Source: Silene latifolia (lineage: Eukaryota > Streptophyta > Magnoliopsida > Caryophyllales > Caryophyllaceae). From it: 64,000 bases of DNA. Positions within the stretch are counted from its first letter, which is position 1, and each line of letters starts with the position of its first letter. The position numbers and the translations under genes are program-made. The notes under the pieces are model-generated. The model saw nothing but the letters and a program-made list of their open reading frames with translations. It was not told where the DNA came from and did not search any database. The stretch spans positions 40,606,152 through 40,670,151 of the forward strand of contig NC_133536.1 in the NCBI RefSeq assembly GCF_048544455.1, written 5' to 3'. Positions 11,347-23,384 of the stretch are shown piece after piece.

Positions 11347-12680
11347 TGTAATATTACGGATTTTATAGGCTGGTACTCGACCGAGTATGGCCTACTCGGT
11401 CGAGTAGTGTGTGTCGTGGAGTCTGTTTGGCTACTGCCGAGGAACACTCGGCCGAGTATGATGAATACTCGACCGAGTAGAGGATACTCGGCCGAGTATA
11501 GTCTATACTCGACCGAGTATCCGGTCTGACGGGTGTTATTTTCCGTGGTTTGGTTAAGGTGATTAGAGATTATATAAATTATGTTTACAGTTTCTAAATT
11601 ATTTTTACCAAAACCTAACGACGTTCATCTCTCTCTCTCTAATCACCCTAATCACTCTCAAGGCTATTTGGTCGATCGCAAATCTACACTTCCGTCTTTT
11701 GTCTCGATTTCGTTGGTGAGTCTCTGGTGCTTTGTAATCAGTTAATAGATTGTGTTTAGGGTTTTGCCCTAATTATTGATTTGGGTTAATTTGGGGATTG
11801 TTGATTGTAATTTTTGTAGGTGACGATGTGGTATTTGTTATGCATGTTGTATGATTGATTGCAGCATAGCGGATGGCGAAAAGGTAGGGTTTCCCCTACT
11901 CGGTTACTGTTGATTGATTTAGATTGTGTTTGTTTTGTAATTGTTGTTATCTGCGGATCATCGGAGTATGGGTGTTGTGGTGACGGTGGTGATGTGGTTG
12001 TGTTGTGATGGTTGTGGTGTTGTGAGAGCTGTGATGCTGTGGTGTGTGTGATTGTGGTGGAGTCACTTGCGGGAGTGGCTTCACACCCTAGTTCGCCCTT
12101 CGTGGAACCCGTCACGGGAGGGGATGTGCACATTAAGGGACAGGGATTGATAGTCGCTCGTTGATGAGCTGGACTTGGTGGGGATGGGATGCGGTCCCCC
12201 GCCGGCGGAGTGGATTACCTGTTGCAATGGGTAATCCGGCAGGGCTACACACTTCGGTGTGTAGTCCGTTACTATGAAGGATGATCAGCCGGTTACATTA
12301 TTTGTTTGTCTTATCTTGATTGAACGGTACTGACCCCATGTTGTTGTTTTGTAAAACCTGCGGTGATCCATTCGGGGATGGTGAGCAGATTATGACAGGT
12401 AATGCAGATGTTTAGCTATGGGACAGTCATGGGGAGTCATCACTCGAGTCTTGCTTCCGCCGTCAAGAGACTTAGCTTGCATTTTTTGTAGTTGTTAGAC
12501 CTTTCACAGCTATACTTTGGTTTGGTTTTGGAAACATGTAATCACTAACTCTTTATACTTTAATAAAGGTTGTTTGGAATTGGTAACTTTGATATACTAA
12601 CCTCGGAAAACCGAGATGATAACAGTCTTTCATGCTAGGGTAGTCCTTGGTAAGGTACCTTGGTATGAGGGGGTGTTACA
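11347..12680 (+). repeat. 3' LTR of the LARD-like element
   Basis: It has the same 1334-bp length and the same ends (TGTAAT...GTTACA) as the 5' LTR, and is followed by the target duplication GTCAT. It carries the same palindrome cluster and TATA box. Confidence 0.95.
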
Positions 12681-12685
12681 GTCAT

Positions 12686-13356
12686 ATTCTCCATTATACA
12701 TGACAAATACAATAATGCAAGATACCACACAATATGTCAATTAACGACTCATCAAGTCATATTCACCAATATCATGTTATAATGCAATTCAACCGACATA
12801 CTTAGCTCCTTAATGATGATATTATCTACTAAACATGTTATAATGCAATTACGCTAATTATATGACATTAATTACAACATTAACCACAACATATGTAACG
12901 ACCACATTATTGAAACCGAGTAGGATTAACCTACCTTTTAGCATTCTTCATAAGAAATCTGAATCCATCAAGCATCCATATCATAAAACTGTCTCATCCT
13001 ACATAATTTCATAACAACTATCACAAAGCATCCTACAATAACTAATACTACTAATTAACCCTTCATTATTACCCATTAATTACTCCTAATACTAATTAAA
13101 ATAATAATTAACATCACCCATGAAAATCCCCCAAATTCTAGGGTTTGAGTCTTAAAACGAATTATCCAAATTAAGAGAAAAAGGTAGTATAATATTCACC
13201 AAGTGATAAGAAACAAGAATATGTGAATGAATCTTTCAAATTCTTCACCCATAGTTGTAGATCTAGGATTTAGAGGAGGGATTATAGAGAGAGAGGTGGG
13301 AGGGGTTTAGAGAGAAGAAATTAGGATTTGGAAATGGGGAGAATCGGGAAATAGGG
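12686..13356 (-). repeat. Gypsy LTR, piece 2 of 3 (transcribed leader side), minus strand
   Basis: It continues the LTR broken at 6156. On the minus strand its right part reads like a plant 5' leader (CTCTCTAAACCCCTCCCACC and similar CT-rich sequence) directly after a TA-rich stretch that would be its TATA region. No gene is present. Confidence 0.6.
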
Positions 13357-13427
<71 letters not shown>

Positions 13428-13450
13428 ATGTATATATATGTATATGTATA
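13357..13450. repeat. (TA)n microsatellite
   Basis: A near-pure TA run of about 95 bp with a few TG and AC variants, marking the left side of the MULE-like insertions. Related TA runs lie at about 16505-16541 and 28287-28309. Confidence 0.95.
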
Positions 13451-13529
13451 TAGAAATAGGATCATATGAGTTTGGTTTTTTTGGTGAGTTACCCCTCTAA
13501 ATCTGAACCACTAATCTAATCTAAGATGG

Positions 13530-15069
13530 ATGGCTGAGATTAGATCTTACCCAACCTACAAATACCCACTTTTCCCTCAATATCCCCCATTATTAGAAAA
13601 AATCACTCTCTCTCCTCCTTCAACCTCTAAAAAACCAGAACAAAAAAAAAGAATCGATAAGAATTATGAAATTCAATCTTCATCAATTTCGTTCAAATTA
13701 CAGCTACAAACTCAGTCTTCATCATACTCATTCAAATTCGTCATCAATTAAGGAGATTTCGTCGTCACTTTCGCCTCATCTTCATATTTCTCTTCAATTT
13801 CACAATAGGTAAGTACTAATTTTGTTTTTCTAGATCTGATTTATGCGTTTTCATTATCGTTCTTATCTAATGTTCGTTTCATTTTCGTTGATTCGTTGTA
13901 TATCTGCTTGTTCTTATGTCTTTGTTGTTAAATTACTTGTTCTCTCATTGTTTTTGCCAATAATTTCTAAGGTTTTGAGTTTGAGATGAGAATTCTAAAT
14001 GATTTGTGCATTTTCATCTTGTTTGTAAGGTGTTTGAGTAGGTTTTTTTATTCAATTGTGTTTTTGTATCTTTGATAATATCTCGAATTCTCTCGGTTAA
14101 TCATTAATAGCGATTATTGTATTACTTTAACCGAGTTATTGTATTATTCAAACTCAGTTATTGTATTTTGTATTTTGTATTTACTTCTTGTTTGCTATGT
14201 TTGAATATATTCTGTTAATAATAGTTATTGTATTGCTTTAACCGAGTTATTGTATTATTCAAACTTAGTTATTATATTGTTTTAACTTAGTTGTTTCAAA
14301 TTAAAGTTGTTGTAAGATGGCGTATTCTTATATAATCTGTTTAGGTTGGTTATAATAATATTACACCTCAATTATTGTATTGTTTTAGCTTAGTTATTTC
14401 ATTTTGGAGTTATTATTGTGGTCTCATATAATATGCTTATAGTCGGTTATAATAGTATACTTTACTTCTCTAAAATATCCAGTTATTTTATAGTTGTTTT
14501 ACGATTATTGTATTATACAAACTCGTTATTGTATTTTGCGATTACTTTTTTTTTGTTTTAATCATGTAACAACAGATTATTGTATTGCTTTAACTGAATT
14601 ATTGTATTATTCAAACTTAATTATTGTATTGTTTTAAATTAGTTATTTCAAATTAGAGTTGTTGCAAGATGACGTCTTCTTATATAATCTGTTTAAGTTG
14701 GTTATAGTAATATTACATCTTAATTATTGTATTGTTTTAACTTAGTTATTTAAATTTGTAATTATTGTTGTGGTCTTATATAATCTGCTTATAGTTGTAT
14801 AGTAATTTATAACTTACTCCCTTTTTGTTTTTATTTCTTTCAGTGAGCTTTTGTTGTCTGCTAGTTCAGCCCACATCAATAGGCAAGACATGGTTCTCGT
14901 CGGGAAGAAATATCGGTGGAAGAAACGTGAACACAACGGCAAGACACGGTTCTCGTTGGAAGAAATATTTTTAGACGTTGTAATAGAGATAAATATATGT
15001 AATATTTGTGATGTACTATTGTTAGATGTATTATTTGAAATGCTTAGATGTAATGATGATGATGCTTAA
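13530..15069 (+). other. Possible spliced transcription unit inside the MULE-like element
   Basis: A leader-like CT-rich stretch and a 73-codon frame (start 13530) precede a consensus donor (AATAGGTAAGTA near 13805). An acceptor (TTTCTTTCAG) ends near 14843. It opens a short frame with VGKKYRWKKREHNGKTRFSL and a downstream AATAAA-like signal near 15126. I do not recognise either frame. It could be a captured host fragment or just the transcript that MULE arms often make. Coding capacity is doubtful. Confidence 0.3.
14100..14800. repeat. Left subterminal array of AGTTATTGTA-type motifs
   Basis: Many degenerate copies of a unit close to CCGAGTTATTGTATTATTCA, spaced 20-60 bp. The right arm (15300-15960) has the same core in reverse orientation (TACAATAACTGAGTTTCTAC). 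Confidence 0.7.
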
Positions 15070-15299
15070 GCTATAATTTGTTGGAGATATTTAAGTGTAA
15101 TGTGTTGGAAACAAAATAGTTATATAATAAAAGTAAGTGATTTGTTTTAGCCATGTTATATATGATTATTTCATTTTTCAGATTTTGCAATTGCCTTAAC
15201 CAATCTCAATGATTGATTGAATGGAATTGACTAGTTATTCAATTAAAGAAGATGAAAACAAACACACGATAGATATTTGAATATATTTGAGTTTCATCT

Positions 15300-15960
15300 T
15301 AATACAATAACACAATTTACTCATTACAATAACCGAGTTTCTACATTACAATAACTACAAATACCAGAGTTTTACATTACAATAACTGAGTTTCTACATT
15401 ACAATAACTGAGTTTCTACATTAGAATAATTACAAATACCAGAGTTTCTACATTACAATAGCTGAGCTTTTCTACATTACAATAACTGAGTTTCTACATT
15501 ACAATAATTAAGCTATTCAATTAAACAAGATGAAAGCTAACAACAAATGACCAAGTATATACATCAATTTTTCCATTGAACGTCAATTATCCGCGTCTAT
15601 CTTGATTCAATCTGCAAATCACCAAAAAGAAGAATATAACTTAACAGAACATCATATAGAATGACTCGGTCAATATATTATAATAACTAGACTATAAAAT
15701 AACTGTAATTGTAACAACTAACGAGTGAATAACTGAATCACATATAGAATAATTGACTTTATTCATTACAATAATCGAGTTTCTACATTACAATAACTAC
15801 AAATATCAGAGTTTCTACATACCATAACTGAGTTTATACATTACAATAACTGAGTTTCTACATTACAATAACTGAGTTTCTGCATTTGAATAACTATTAA
15901 ATAACCACGTTTCTTCATTACAATAACTGAGTTTCTATATTGAACTAGACATTATAACAT
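15300..15960. repeat. Right subterminal array (inverted relative to left arm)
   Basis: At least ten copies of ATTACAATAACTGAGTTTCT and variants. Read on the minus strand they give AGTTATTGTAATG, matching the left arm motif. Together the two arrays make the element partly foldback-like. Confidence 0.75.
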
Positions 15961-16545
15961 ACAATTGGTGTGCTAAGTTATATTACCAACAATTTTTCAG
16001 GATTATGATAATAAATCACCAATCAAATGCCAACGGTATGATAGACAAGCATATTAACGGAGTAACAATTGAAATAACTCGCAAAATAACATATATTCAT
16101 TTACATAATCTACACTTACCTTCGTTTTGTCAATTTGCGCTAGGGTTTCTGCAAATTTTGGGCAAAAACTGACGATTGATGCGTGTATTAATCAAATTGA
16201 ATGAAGATAATGAATTAATTTTGTGTTTTCAACTTGAATTACTCAAGTTTTGAGAAACTTTGATTGGATTATGCCATAAATTGGAAGAAAATAGGAAAAA
16301 AGAGGGGAAGAATGAAGAAAGGGAGGGGAAAAAATAGTAAGCAGGGTAACGTAGAACAAGAATGAACTGGAAGAGAGAAAGAAAAATTAAGGTTGTGTAT
16401 TTTTGTGTGGGTTAATCTCAGCCCTTGATCTTGTTAGATCCAATGGTATATAAATGCGGGGGTAACTCACGAAAAGTGGCAAACTCACCGGATCTTGCCT
16501 CTATGTATATATATGTATATATATGTATATATATATATATATAGA

Positions 16546-16640
16546 TTTAGGATCGGGTGAGAACGAATACTCGGTGCAAACGGTGAGAACGAACTACAAC
16601 CAATGGATTATGTGAAATCGTACGGCTGATTCTTTTTGTT
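16546..16640 (+). repeat. Left terminal inverted repeat of the large MULE
   Basis: It contains GGATCGGGTGAGAACGAA and CGTACGGCTGATTCTTT, matching the reverse complement of 28190-28286 with a handful of differences. A CT-rich leader and an AACCCTAA motif follow at once, so the terminal repeat probably holds or abuts the promoter of the plus-strand gene. Confidence 0.9.
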
Positions 16641-18596
16641 AACGCACCGTTATTACGCGGGATTATATCACGCGTATTTTTTCATTTCTTCAAAATTCTT
16701 TCTCTCTCGTCTCATTTTTTTCTGTACACTCTCTCTCTCCACTAACAGAACCCTAATTTTTTCCCCAAATTCATCATCTCGTCAAATTAACTAAAGTCGA
16801 AGAAATTCAACGACGATGATAATGGACAACGATTAATAGTCTGCATCTGTATCATTATATCATCTTCAATTGTCATATTTCTTTCAAATTCGTAAGTATT
16901 TTTCGGTGTAAATTCATCATAATTTTCAGTTGTTTATATCGATTTCTTCGACTTTTTTGTAGTTGAGCTTAATTATTTCCTGTATTTTTACTTCCTTGTG
17001 CTTTTAATCAATAATGCAGGTCCAGTTGAGCTTAATTTGTGTTATCGTCGAGTGTGGTTGTGATTAGGTAATATTCCCGCTGTTTTGCGTTTAATTAATT
17101 GTTTAATTTAGTTTTTGTTTGTGATTATATTTTGATTTCAGTTGTTCATGTGATTTGCAGATTCCTTGTCTGTTTCAATTAACCTGATCGAAATCGATGA
17201 TCTGAGGTGCATCATCGTCTATATGCTTCAGCTAGGTATTGTATTTCTTTATCCATTTGATTTTTTACTGTTTCAAATCGTCTTGCATGTAACCTTAGTT
17301 ATATTGATTTCACAGTATTCCATTTCGACTTTCATTTGTTGTGAGATTTCATGTGTTTTCTATTTTGTTAGGACTAATTTTGTTGCGTTTTTGGTGAGTT
17401 TTTGTTATCAATGTTGTTGTTGTCGTGATTAAGTTCATTATCCGTCTAGTTTGTATGATTTATTTATACTTTTTGTTGTGTTTTGGCTGCTGCTTTTACT
17501 GACTGCTTTTTGTTTTTCGTTCACTACAACTTTTAGTTCATCGATTTCGCATCATTTTAATTATCAGTTCATGGTGTTTGTTGTTTCTGACTGTCAGTCG
17601 TTTGTCTATGTCAAAAAAAAATATGTGTGTTCATACCTATTTTTTGGTGGAATTCTTTTGTTTCTCACCAATTAGGGGCCCTTGTTGACAGTAGGTACGT
17701 TATTCCGGGATACAGGTACGTTTGTATAGCTATTAGGTACATCTTTGTCATTCGGTCGTGTTACGCCATGTATTTTTTCAAATAAACTATCAGCTACTAC
17801 ATTTATTTGATTAATGTGCCATATATTCAGTGTGTGGCATTGTTTGTGTTTTGTTGTTTTATCAACACTTAAGGGGGGCTCTTGTCAGATACGTTATACC
17901 GGTATTTAGGTACGCTAATTTAGATACTAAGTACCTATTTATTTGATTAATGTGCCATATATTCGGTGTGTGGCATTGTTTGTGTTTTGTTGTTTTATCA
18001 ACACTTAAGGGGGGCTCTTGTCAGATACGTTATGCCGGGATTTAGGTACGCTAATTTAGATACTAGGTACCTATCTGTCATTAGGTTTTTATATGCTACG
18101 TATTCTTCAAATACACTATCAACCATCACCCTCTTTTGTTGTTGTACTAGCTGTCTTAACATATGTATATTTATTGGCTCTACGTTTAAGGTTACGTACT
18201 AGCATACAATACGTTGGTTTTATAAAGTACTCTTTCGTCACTATGTGCATATTAACGGGTTGTAGATACTTATTTATAGATTGCAGGTCTGTTTGTTTGT
18301 GGGTAGTGAACTACCATTACTTTATTAGGATTCACACTTTGCTTTTGTGCCTATTGTCTCACACTTTGCAGGTCCGTTTGTTTGACCCCTTTATAGATTA
18401 CAAAAATACAAACTAATTAAACTATGCACTGTATGTATAATTGTTATTTAAACTATGCACTGTATGTTTAATTTTTATTTCGGTCTTTCAGAATTACTCT
18501 CAGCCAATATATCATTACATATGTATAGGTACACGTATTTGGTTGTTGGGTACATTAATGATACGTGTGGTTACATTTTTCTGAACAGGGGTAACA
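16641..18596 (+). other. 5' leader and upstream introns of the MULE Ulp1-like gene
   Basis: Non-coding sequence with several plausible splice sites (for example GCAG near 17160 and a donor near 17234) and a T-rich, intron-like composition. It includes a 136-bp tandem duplication. I see no separate gene; the small hydrophobic frames here look like chance products of T-rich DNA. Confidence 0.5.
17801..18072. repeat. 136-bp tandem duplication (two units)
   Basis: Units 17801-17936 and 17937-18072 are nearly identical. Both run from ATTTATTTGATTAATGTGCC through a GGGGGGCTCTTGTCAGATAC block to TAGGTACGCTAATTTAGATAC. It lies in the leader of the Ulp1-like gene of the MULE. Confidence 0.95.
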
Positions 18597-21500
18597 ATGA
18601 AGAGATCCATATCAACCAAGTTGGCAATAGAGGTATCTGGGACAAGCAACCAACAAGTGGCATCTGGCAAACAACACGCAGCATCTGGCATAGATACGAA
18701 CCAGGCTGGTTGTTCCTCCAAAGATGCTTTCCCGGTTTTAAAAACTAGGATGAGTCCTAACTCCCTTATTCAGTTCATAAACAGCGGGCTTTCTGACATG
18801 CAAATTTCAGACATTCGAGAGATGGGTTTCGGTGGTTTATTATGCCTTAAGACTGACATGATTCCTGGACATCTAGCCTACTGGCTTGTGTCAGAGTTTG
18901 ACCCATTTACGTCCTCTCTCTTAAACAACCAACTCCATGTCCGGGATGAAGATGTCCATCTCAGCACAGGTCTGCCTTTGGGTCAGGTTACGAATGAACA
19001 AGCGGGAAAATATGAGCAGACCGAAGAGTTTTTGAAGCTGCTCCAGGCCTGGAAGTCCCAATATGCTGGTGTTGAAAAAATTCAGTTTTCCCATATCTTG
19101 TCTAAGATGGCTGAGCAACGGGACGGCGGTGAACACTTCAAACGAAATTTCATTGTTTTCATAGTGTCTTCTTTCCTAATGGGGGTCAAGGGTAATGTGC
19201 CAAGCCTCAGAATTCTCAAGTGCCTTAGTGATGTCTGAATCATACCAACCCTAAAATGATGCGACTTTACCCAGAACAACTTGATTGATAGTGTCAGACA
19301 ATGGCGGACTGATAAGTTACGTGAAGCAAACGGGGGTCGTCCGAAAACGTTCAAAGGTCCTATAATGGTGTTGATATTCATCTACCTTGATCGGATGGTT
19401 TTCAAGACGAGAAAGGTTGCGCGTGTGTTTCCAACATTATGCACGTGGACCAAGGAGGATATTTCATTCCGTATATCACAAGAAAAGGGGCAGGCTCATC
19501 GGTTTGGTGCTGGTTTTATTGAAACCCGGTTGGAGAAGCATCCAGGATGTTTTGGGGAAGGGTATGTGGAACCCAACATACCAGCTGCCAATGTGCCTGA
19601 GCAAGTTCATCCTGATGTGACTGATGAACGATCGCGTATCGATTTGTATTGAGAACAGGCCCAGCAGAAAAGCTCTTGCTCGTGCATTTGAGAACTTTTC
19701 GAAGCGATCAACAGTGCTAAAATTATAATGCCACAATCTGTAATTGTTGGGCAGCTTTCTGCAATGGCAGATTCTTTGTTGGGCGGGTTTCATTTAACAC
19801 CACCCAGCAAAGCTGATGAAGATGTTTGGACTAACAGTGATCATAGTAAAGGCAGATCTGATGATGCTCGCACTGAAGCGTTCAATGTTGCATCTGGTGC
19901 TGCCCAAAGGTCAAAAGTGTCTGGTGGATTAAACGGTGCTCATGTGACAGCTGATACGGTGAATATGGTAGATACGAGAGTTCACGGTGCCCGGGTGACA
20001 TCTACAACAGGGGGTACGGGTGATGATCCGTGTTGGGATGACCCAACCTTCTTGGAAGCCCTTTTTGAGTTAAGTAATGCATTTAATAAGGACCCCGTTA
20101 ATGAGCCTCTTCCAAAGAAACAACGAGTTGCTCCCGAGTATCCCACCTTCAACCTTTTTGAATCTCAGGAAAAATCCAATTCAGCTGCTACATACGATCG
20201 ACCTGAGCCAATTGTTAATTCCCCCCCCCCCCCCCCCCCCCCCCCCATCAGCACCTACTTCAGTTCAGATCCGTCCGATAATCTCTGCTCTCCCAGTCCA
20301 AACAGAGGCCAAACCTCATAGCAAGAGGGACATAGTTGTTCCAAATGTTTTGAAATCGCCTTTTGTGGTAAGGAACATATCCATGCTCTCTGACTTGAGC
20401 CAAGCTGAGAAAGATGTTACCGAGTTAGTATTTCGGGATGGACTGGATGATAGGTATGTTTGCATATTTTATATACATATTTATATATATTTTTTTTAGC
20501 GTAACTATCACCTCAAAAATTGTATATATAGCACTAATCAATGTATCTACATGTGTTCATATTTTCAGCGATGTATTGTTCAGAAATCAGCATTTTCAAT
20601 TAAGACGATGTGATTTAAAGTCTTTGATCGTAAGCACAAAGATATCTGCAAATGTAATCAATGCATGGGGTCATCTTTTAAACAAGAGAGAGGAGTTAAA
20701 AGCGGCCTCGTCCTCTTTGCGTCTTTACACTTTTGTTACTCCCAATGTAAGGCACTCATTTGTAAATATTTATTTTCATTATTGACTTGAATTGGTGTTA
20801 TCATATTATCCCCTTTATCGGCTTGTACTGTACTTTTTGGGTCTCAATGTTTCTCTCAAGTATTAATTGCAGGGAATTGTATGTGAAGATGGCACTGATT
20901 ATGATCAATTGAAATTAGTGAGTCTCTCTCATTTTCGTTTCATTTATATTTTAATGTATAATTTTTGGCTGGTTGTTTTCACTAAGGTAACCATTTCTTT
21001 TTTTCAAACCCAGATGTTCTTTCCATTCACACTTCCTGAGCCGTTCCTGATCTGTGTCAACTTCATGACCCGAACGATTGAAGTTATCCACCCAAAGCGA
21101 CCTAAAAGTATGATGTTCACTGGACCTGTCCGGACGGTGGTGAGTATTTGTTCCTACTGCCCTTTATACTTTCCAAAGTTTCATTGTCGGTTTTCATTCC
21201 ATCTATGTGTTTTGTGACGTTAGCCTGATGCATTTCTTGTAGAGGGATTTTATTCGGAATGTAATGACTGCCAAATCGACCAAATTTGGGAAAGTTCAAT
21301 TTTTTAAATGTGAAGAATTTGTGCCCAAAATGCACATGATTGATGATGTGGATGACGGCATTTACCTGATGTGTTACATGGAGACATATACAGGCTGCCG
21401 TCCAGCCCTCAAAACACAAGTCATAAATGTAAGAAGTGTACTTTTATCTTCCCACACGCTACTCAATTCGGTAGATACATCAACCACACTGATAGTCATT

Positions 21501-23384
21501 TGCCTTTCCCCATGCAGACCAGGACAGCAGCTGCAGTTGACAAAGTCCTTTTTAGACAAAAGCTGAAGTATTGTTTTGTTATCCTCACATGCGCTCAGAA
21601 TGAACTGTCGAACCAAGTGTTGATATCTGCAAGGCGTCTCAACATCAAAACTGGGTAAGCAGTCCTTTTTTTCGTAAAAAAATTTTGAATTGTTAATGTT
21701 TTACCTTACACCAACTAAATATTTCTTTTCCATTTCTGTTAAAGAAAACAAGTCGTTGAAGAAGTCGGCTACACTGATTCGCACCTTTTGAATTATGTGT
21801 TCTCACCGTCAGATGGAGATGCAGCTACATAGTAATAATTTTCTTATACTATCATTTTTAAATTATCGAAATTATTCAATATCTTCTGTGGTAATTATTA
21901 TCACCACATACTGACTACATTGTGTTTATTTCAGCGACGTCGTAGTTCAGACAAACTTCGGGCAATTAACAAAAGAATGCATGTCCTCTTTGAGACCTCG
22001 GAAATGGGTTGCTGACATGGTACTATTACTTTCTATGTAATAACTTGTCTTTTTCCATTTTACGCAGCACCTAACAACATTCATGGATCAAATGCAGGTA
22101 ATTGACATGTTTGGGGTATATTCGACTATACACTCTCCAGATTTGTTGTATATTCCAACAACCGCACGTGTGAGTACCCCCTTCTTATTGGCTGCACCTC
22201 AATAATCAATTTATGGAATTTTTTTTTTTCTTACTTTTTTTTGTAATAGTTATCTGTGTTGTTGTCCAATATAGCATCTTAATCCAGATCGAGACAAAAC
22301 GCTTGGTCGCAACTACATTAAAACCTCCGCATACATGCCAATGGATGGGACGGGCGTAAAAGCTGTAAGTCCACTATTGTTTTTTTGGGCATGTAATATG
22401 TGATGTTAGGCTATCAAAACTGGTACGAGAAGACCGCTTTCCGTTCAGTCAACTTATGTGTCTTTTTATATTGTGTTACAGATTTTTATCCCCATCATCG
22501 AAAAGGAACACTGGTTTCTTTGTGTGTGTGTGTGATCTGGATATGAAGAAGAACTACATCCTTAACTCGTTACGTTCTAAGGATCCTCGGGCTGATTTGG
22601 AGATTGCTGCTGGAGTGGTACACACTTAGATTTAAACCTCTTTTTTAGTAATTTCCTTTTATTTAAATATAAACCTTTTCAGATTAAATTTATTCTCCTT
22701 GTTGTAGGTTAATAATGTCGTTCGTATTTTATGCCGATCGAAAGAGTACAAGAACCTGGTAGGTGTTCCGCTAACTGAATTTGAGCATCAGAATGTTCCA
22801 CAGCAGTCAAACTTGTAAGTTCATCTCTTTTATATCCTGGTGTCTGACGTTAACCACTCAGATTTTTAACTGGCTGTTTTTGTGGTATGCTTGCGAAGGC
22901 ATGATTGCGGTCTTTATGTACTCAAGTGGTTGGAAGCTGGACGTGACAGATCTAAGTGGGAAGCTGCAAGTTATTACAAGGTTTATTCCACTTTTACCTT
23001 TATTTTTTAAAAAAAAAAAAATCTACCTTTGGCGTGTTTAATAATTGTTGGATTACATTTATAACACAATAGTTGTTACACAGGCTATGGCTTCATATAG
23101 AAAGGTAGTTGCGGTCACCTTATTACGATGGCAAGAAAATCAACGAAAGGTATGATTTAATCTTTTTGTTTCCCCATGATCATTTTTCTTCCGTCTATAG
23201 ACTTATGTTTCTGCCTATATGTCGGATATGTAGATTTTTAGGTATTAACAGCTATACGATGCTATTTTTTCTTCTGTCCATATACTCATGTTGCCGTCTC
23301 ACCTTTTGCTATGTAGATCTTTTGAGTGAGGTGATCCCTGGAATGCAGAAGCGTGGTTCTAATCAATCAAGGAATGCGTTATAG
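18597..23384 (+). pseudogene. MULE-carried Ulp1-like (C48) cysteine protease gene, damaged
   Basis: Ulp1-family proteases remove SUMO-like modifiers. Plant MULEs often carry divergent members whose role is unknown. About 15 exons fit GT-AG rules: 18597-20453, 20569-20746, 20873-20917, 21014-21139, 21243-21428, 21518-21654, 21745-21831, 21935-22019, 22098-22169, 22275-22364, 22482-22617, 22708-22814, 22899-22980, 23084-23149 and 23317-23384. Exon 1 has the N-terminal region usual for this class (IREMGFGGLLCLK, WLVSEFDP). The core shows SLRPRKWVADM, EHWFLC with the catalytic His, VPQQSN with the oxyanion-hole Gln, and HDCGLYVLKW with the catalytic Cys. The usual Asp (DSL) reads Asn (ILNSL). Damage: in-frame TGA or similar stops near 19236, 19254, 19650 and 19698, a 26-base C run at 20221 that shifts the frame, and a GT-repeat slip near 22525. 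Confidence 0.85.
20221..20246 (+). repeat. (C)26 homopolymer in coding exon
   Basis: Twenty-six consecutive C residues fall in the proline-rich part of exon 1 of the Ulp1-like gene. The reading frame changes across it, so the tract length is out of phase in this copy. Such runs are also prone to sequencing error. Confidence 0.95.

Larger units (their letters stand above)
6157..12680 (+). mobile_element. Complete coding-free gypsy-type LTR element (LARD-like)
   Basis: Two 1334-bp LTRs flank 3856 bp of internal DNA. A perfect 5-bp target duplication GTCAT (6152-6156 and 12681-12685), a tRNA-iMet primer-binding site and a polypurine tract are all present, so structurally it is a whole insertion. 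No gag, protease, reverse transcriptase or integrase could be recognised, so it must have moved with help from a related element. The LTRs differ by roughly 45 substitutions by eye (about 3.4 percent). That suggests insertion about 1-3 million years ago at commonly used plant rates. It sits inside the minus-strand gypsy LTR. Confidence 0.9.
13451..16504. mobile_element. Non-autonomous MULE-like element with inverted arms
   Basis: Flanked by TA runs on both sides. The ends are imperfect inverted repeats. The left end reads TAGAAATAGGATCATATGAG and later GGTGAGTTACCCC. The right end, on the minus strand, has GGCAAGATCCGGTGAG and GTGAGTTACCCCC. The GGATC-NNN-TGAG core matches the ends of the neighbouring large MULE, suggesting one extended family. 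Both arms carry arrays of an AGTTATTGTA-type motif in opposite orientation (about 14.1-14.8 kb and 15.3-15.95 kb). No transposase is present. The arms contain plausible splice signals for convergent transcripts. Confidence 0.65.

Noticed and set aside
11190-12133. Minus-strand frames rich in Thr, Ser and Pro, with a twin at 6710-7012
   Set aside because: They lie across the LTR of the coding-free gypsy element and are mirrored by the LTR pair. The composition reflects the G-rich plus strand.
13357-13450. CRISPR-like or origin-like repeat array
   Set aside because: It is a simple TA microsatellite. There are no CRISPR arrays in the window and none are expected in plant nuclear DNA.
17166-18416. 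Several hydrophobic plus-strand frames that look membrane-like
   Set aside because: T-rich intron and leader DNA gives Phe, Leu and Val codons by chance. Splice signals interrupt them and the tandem duplication repeats part of one.
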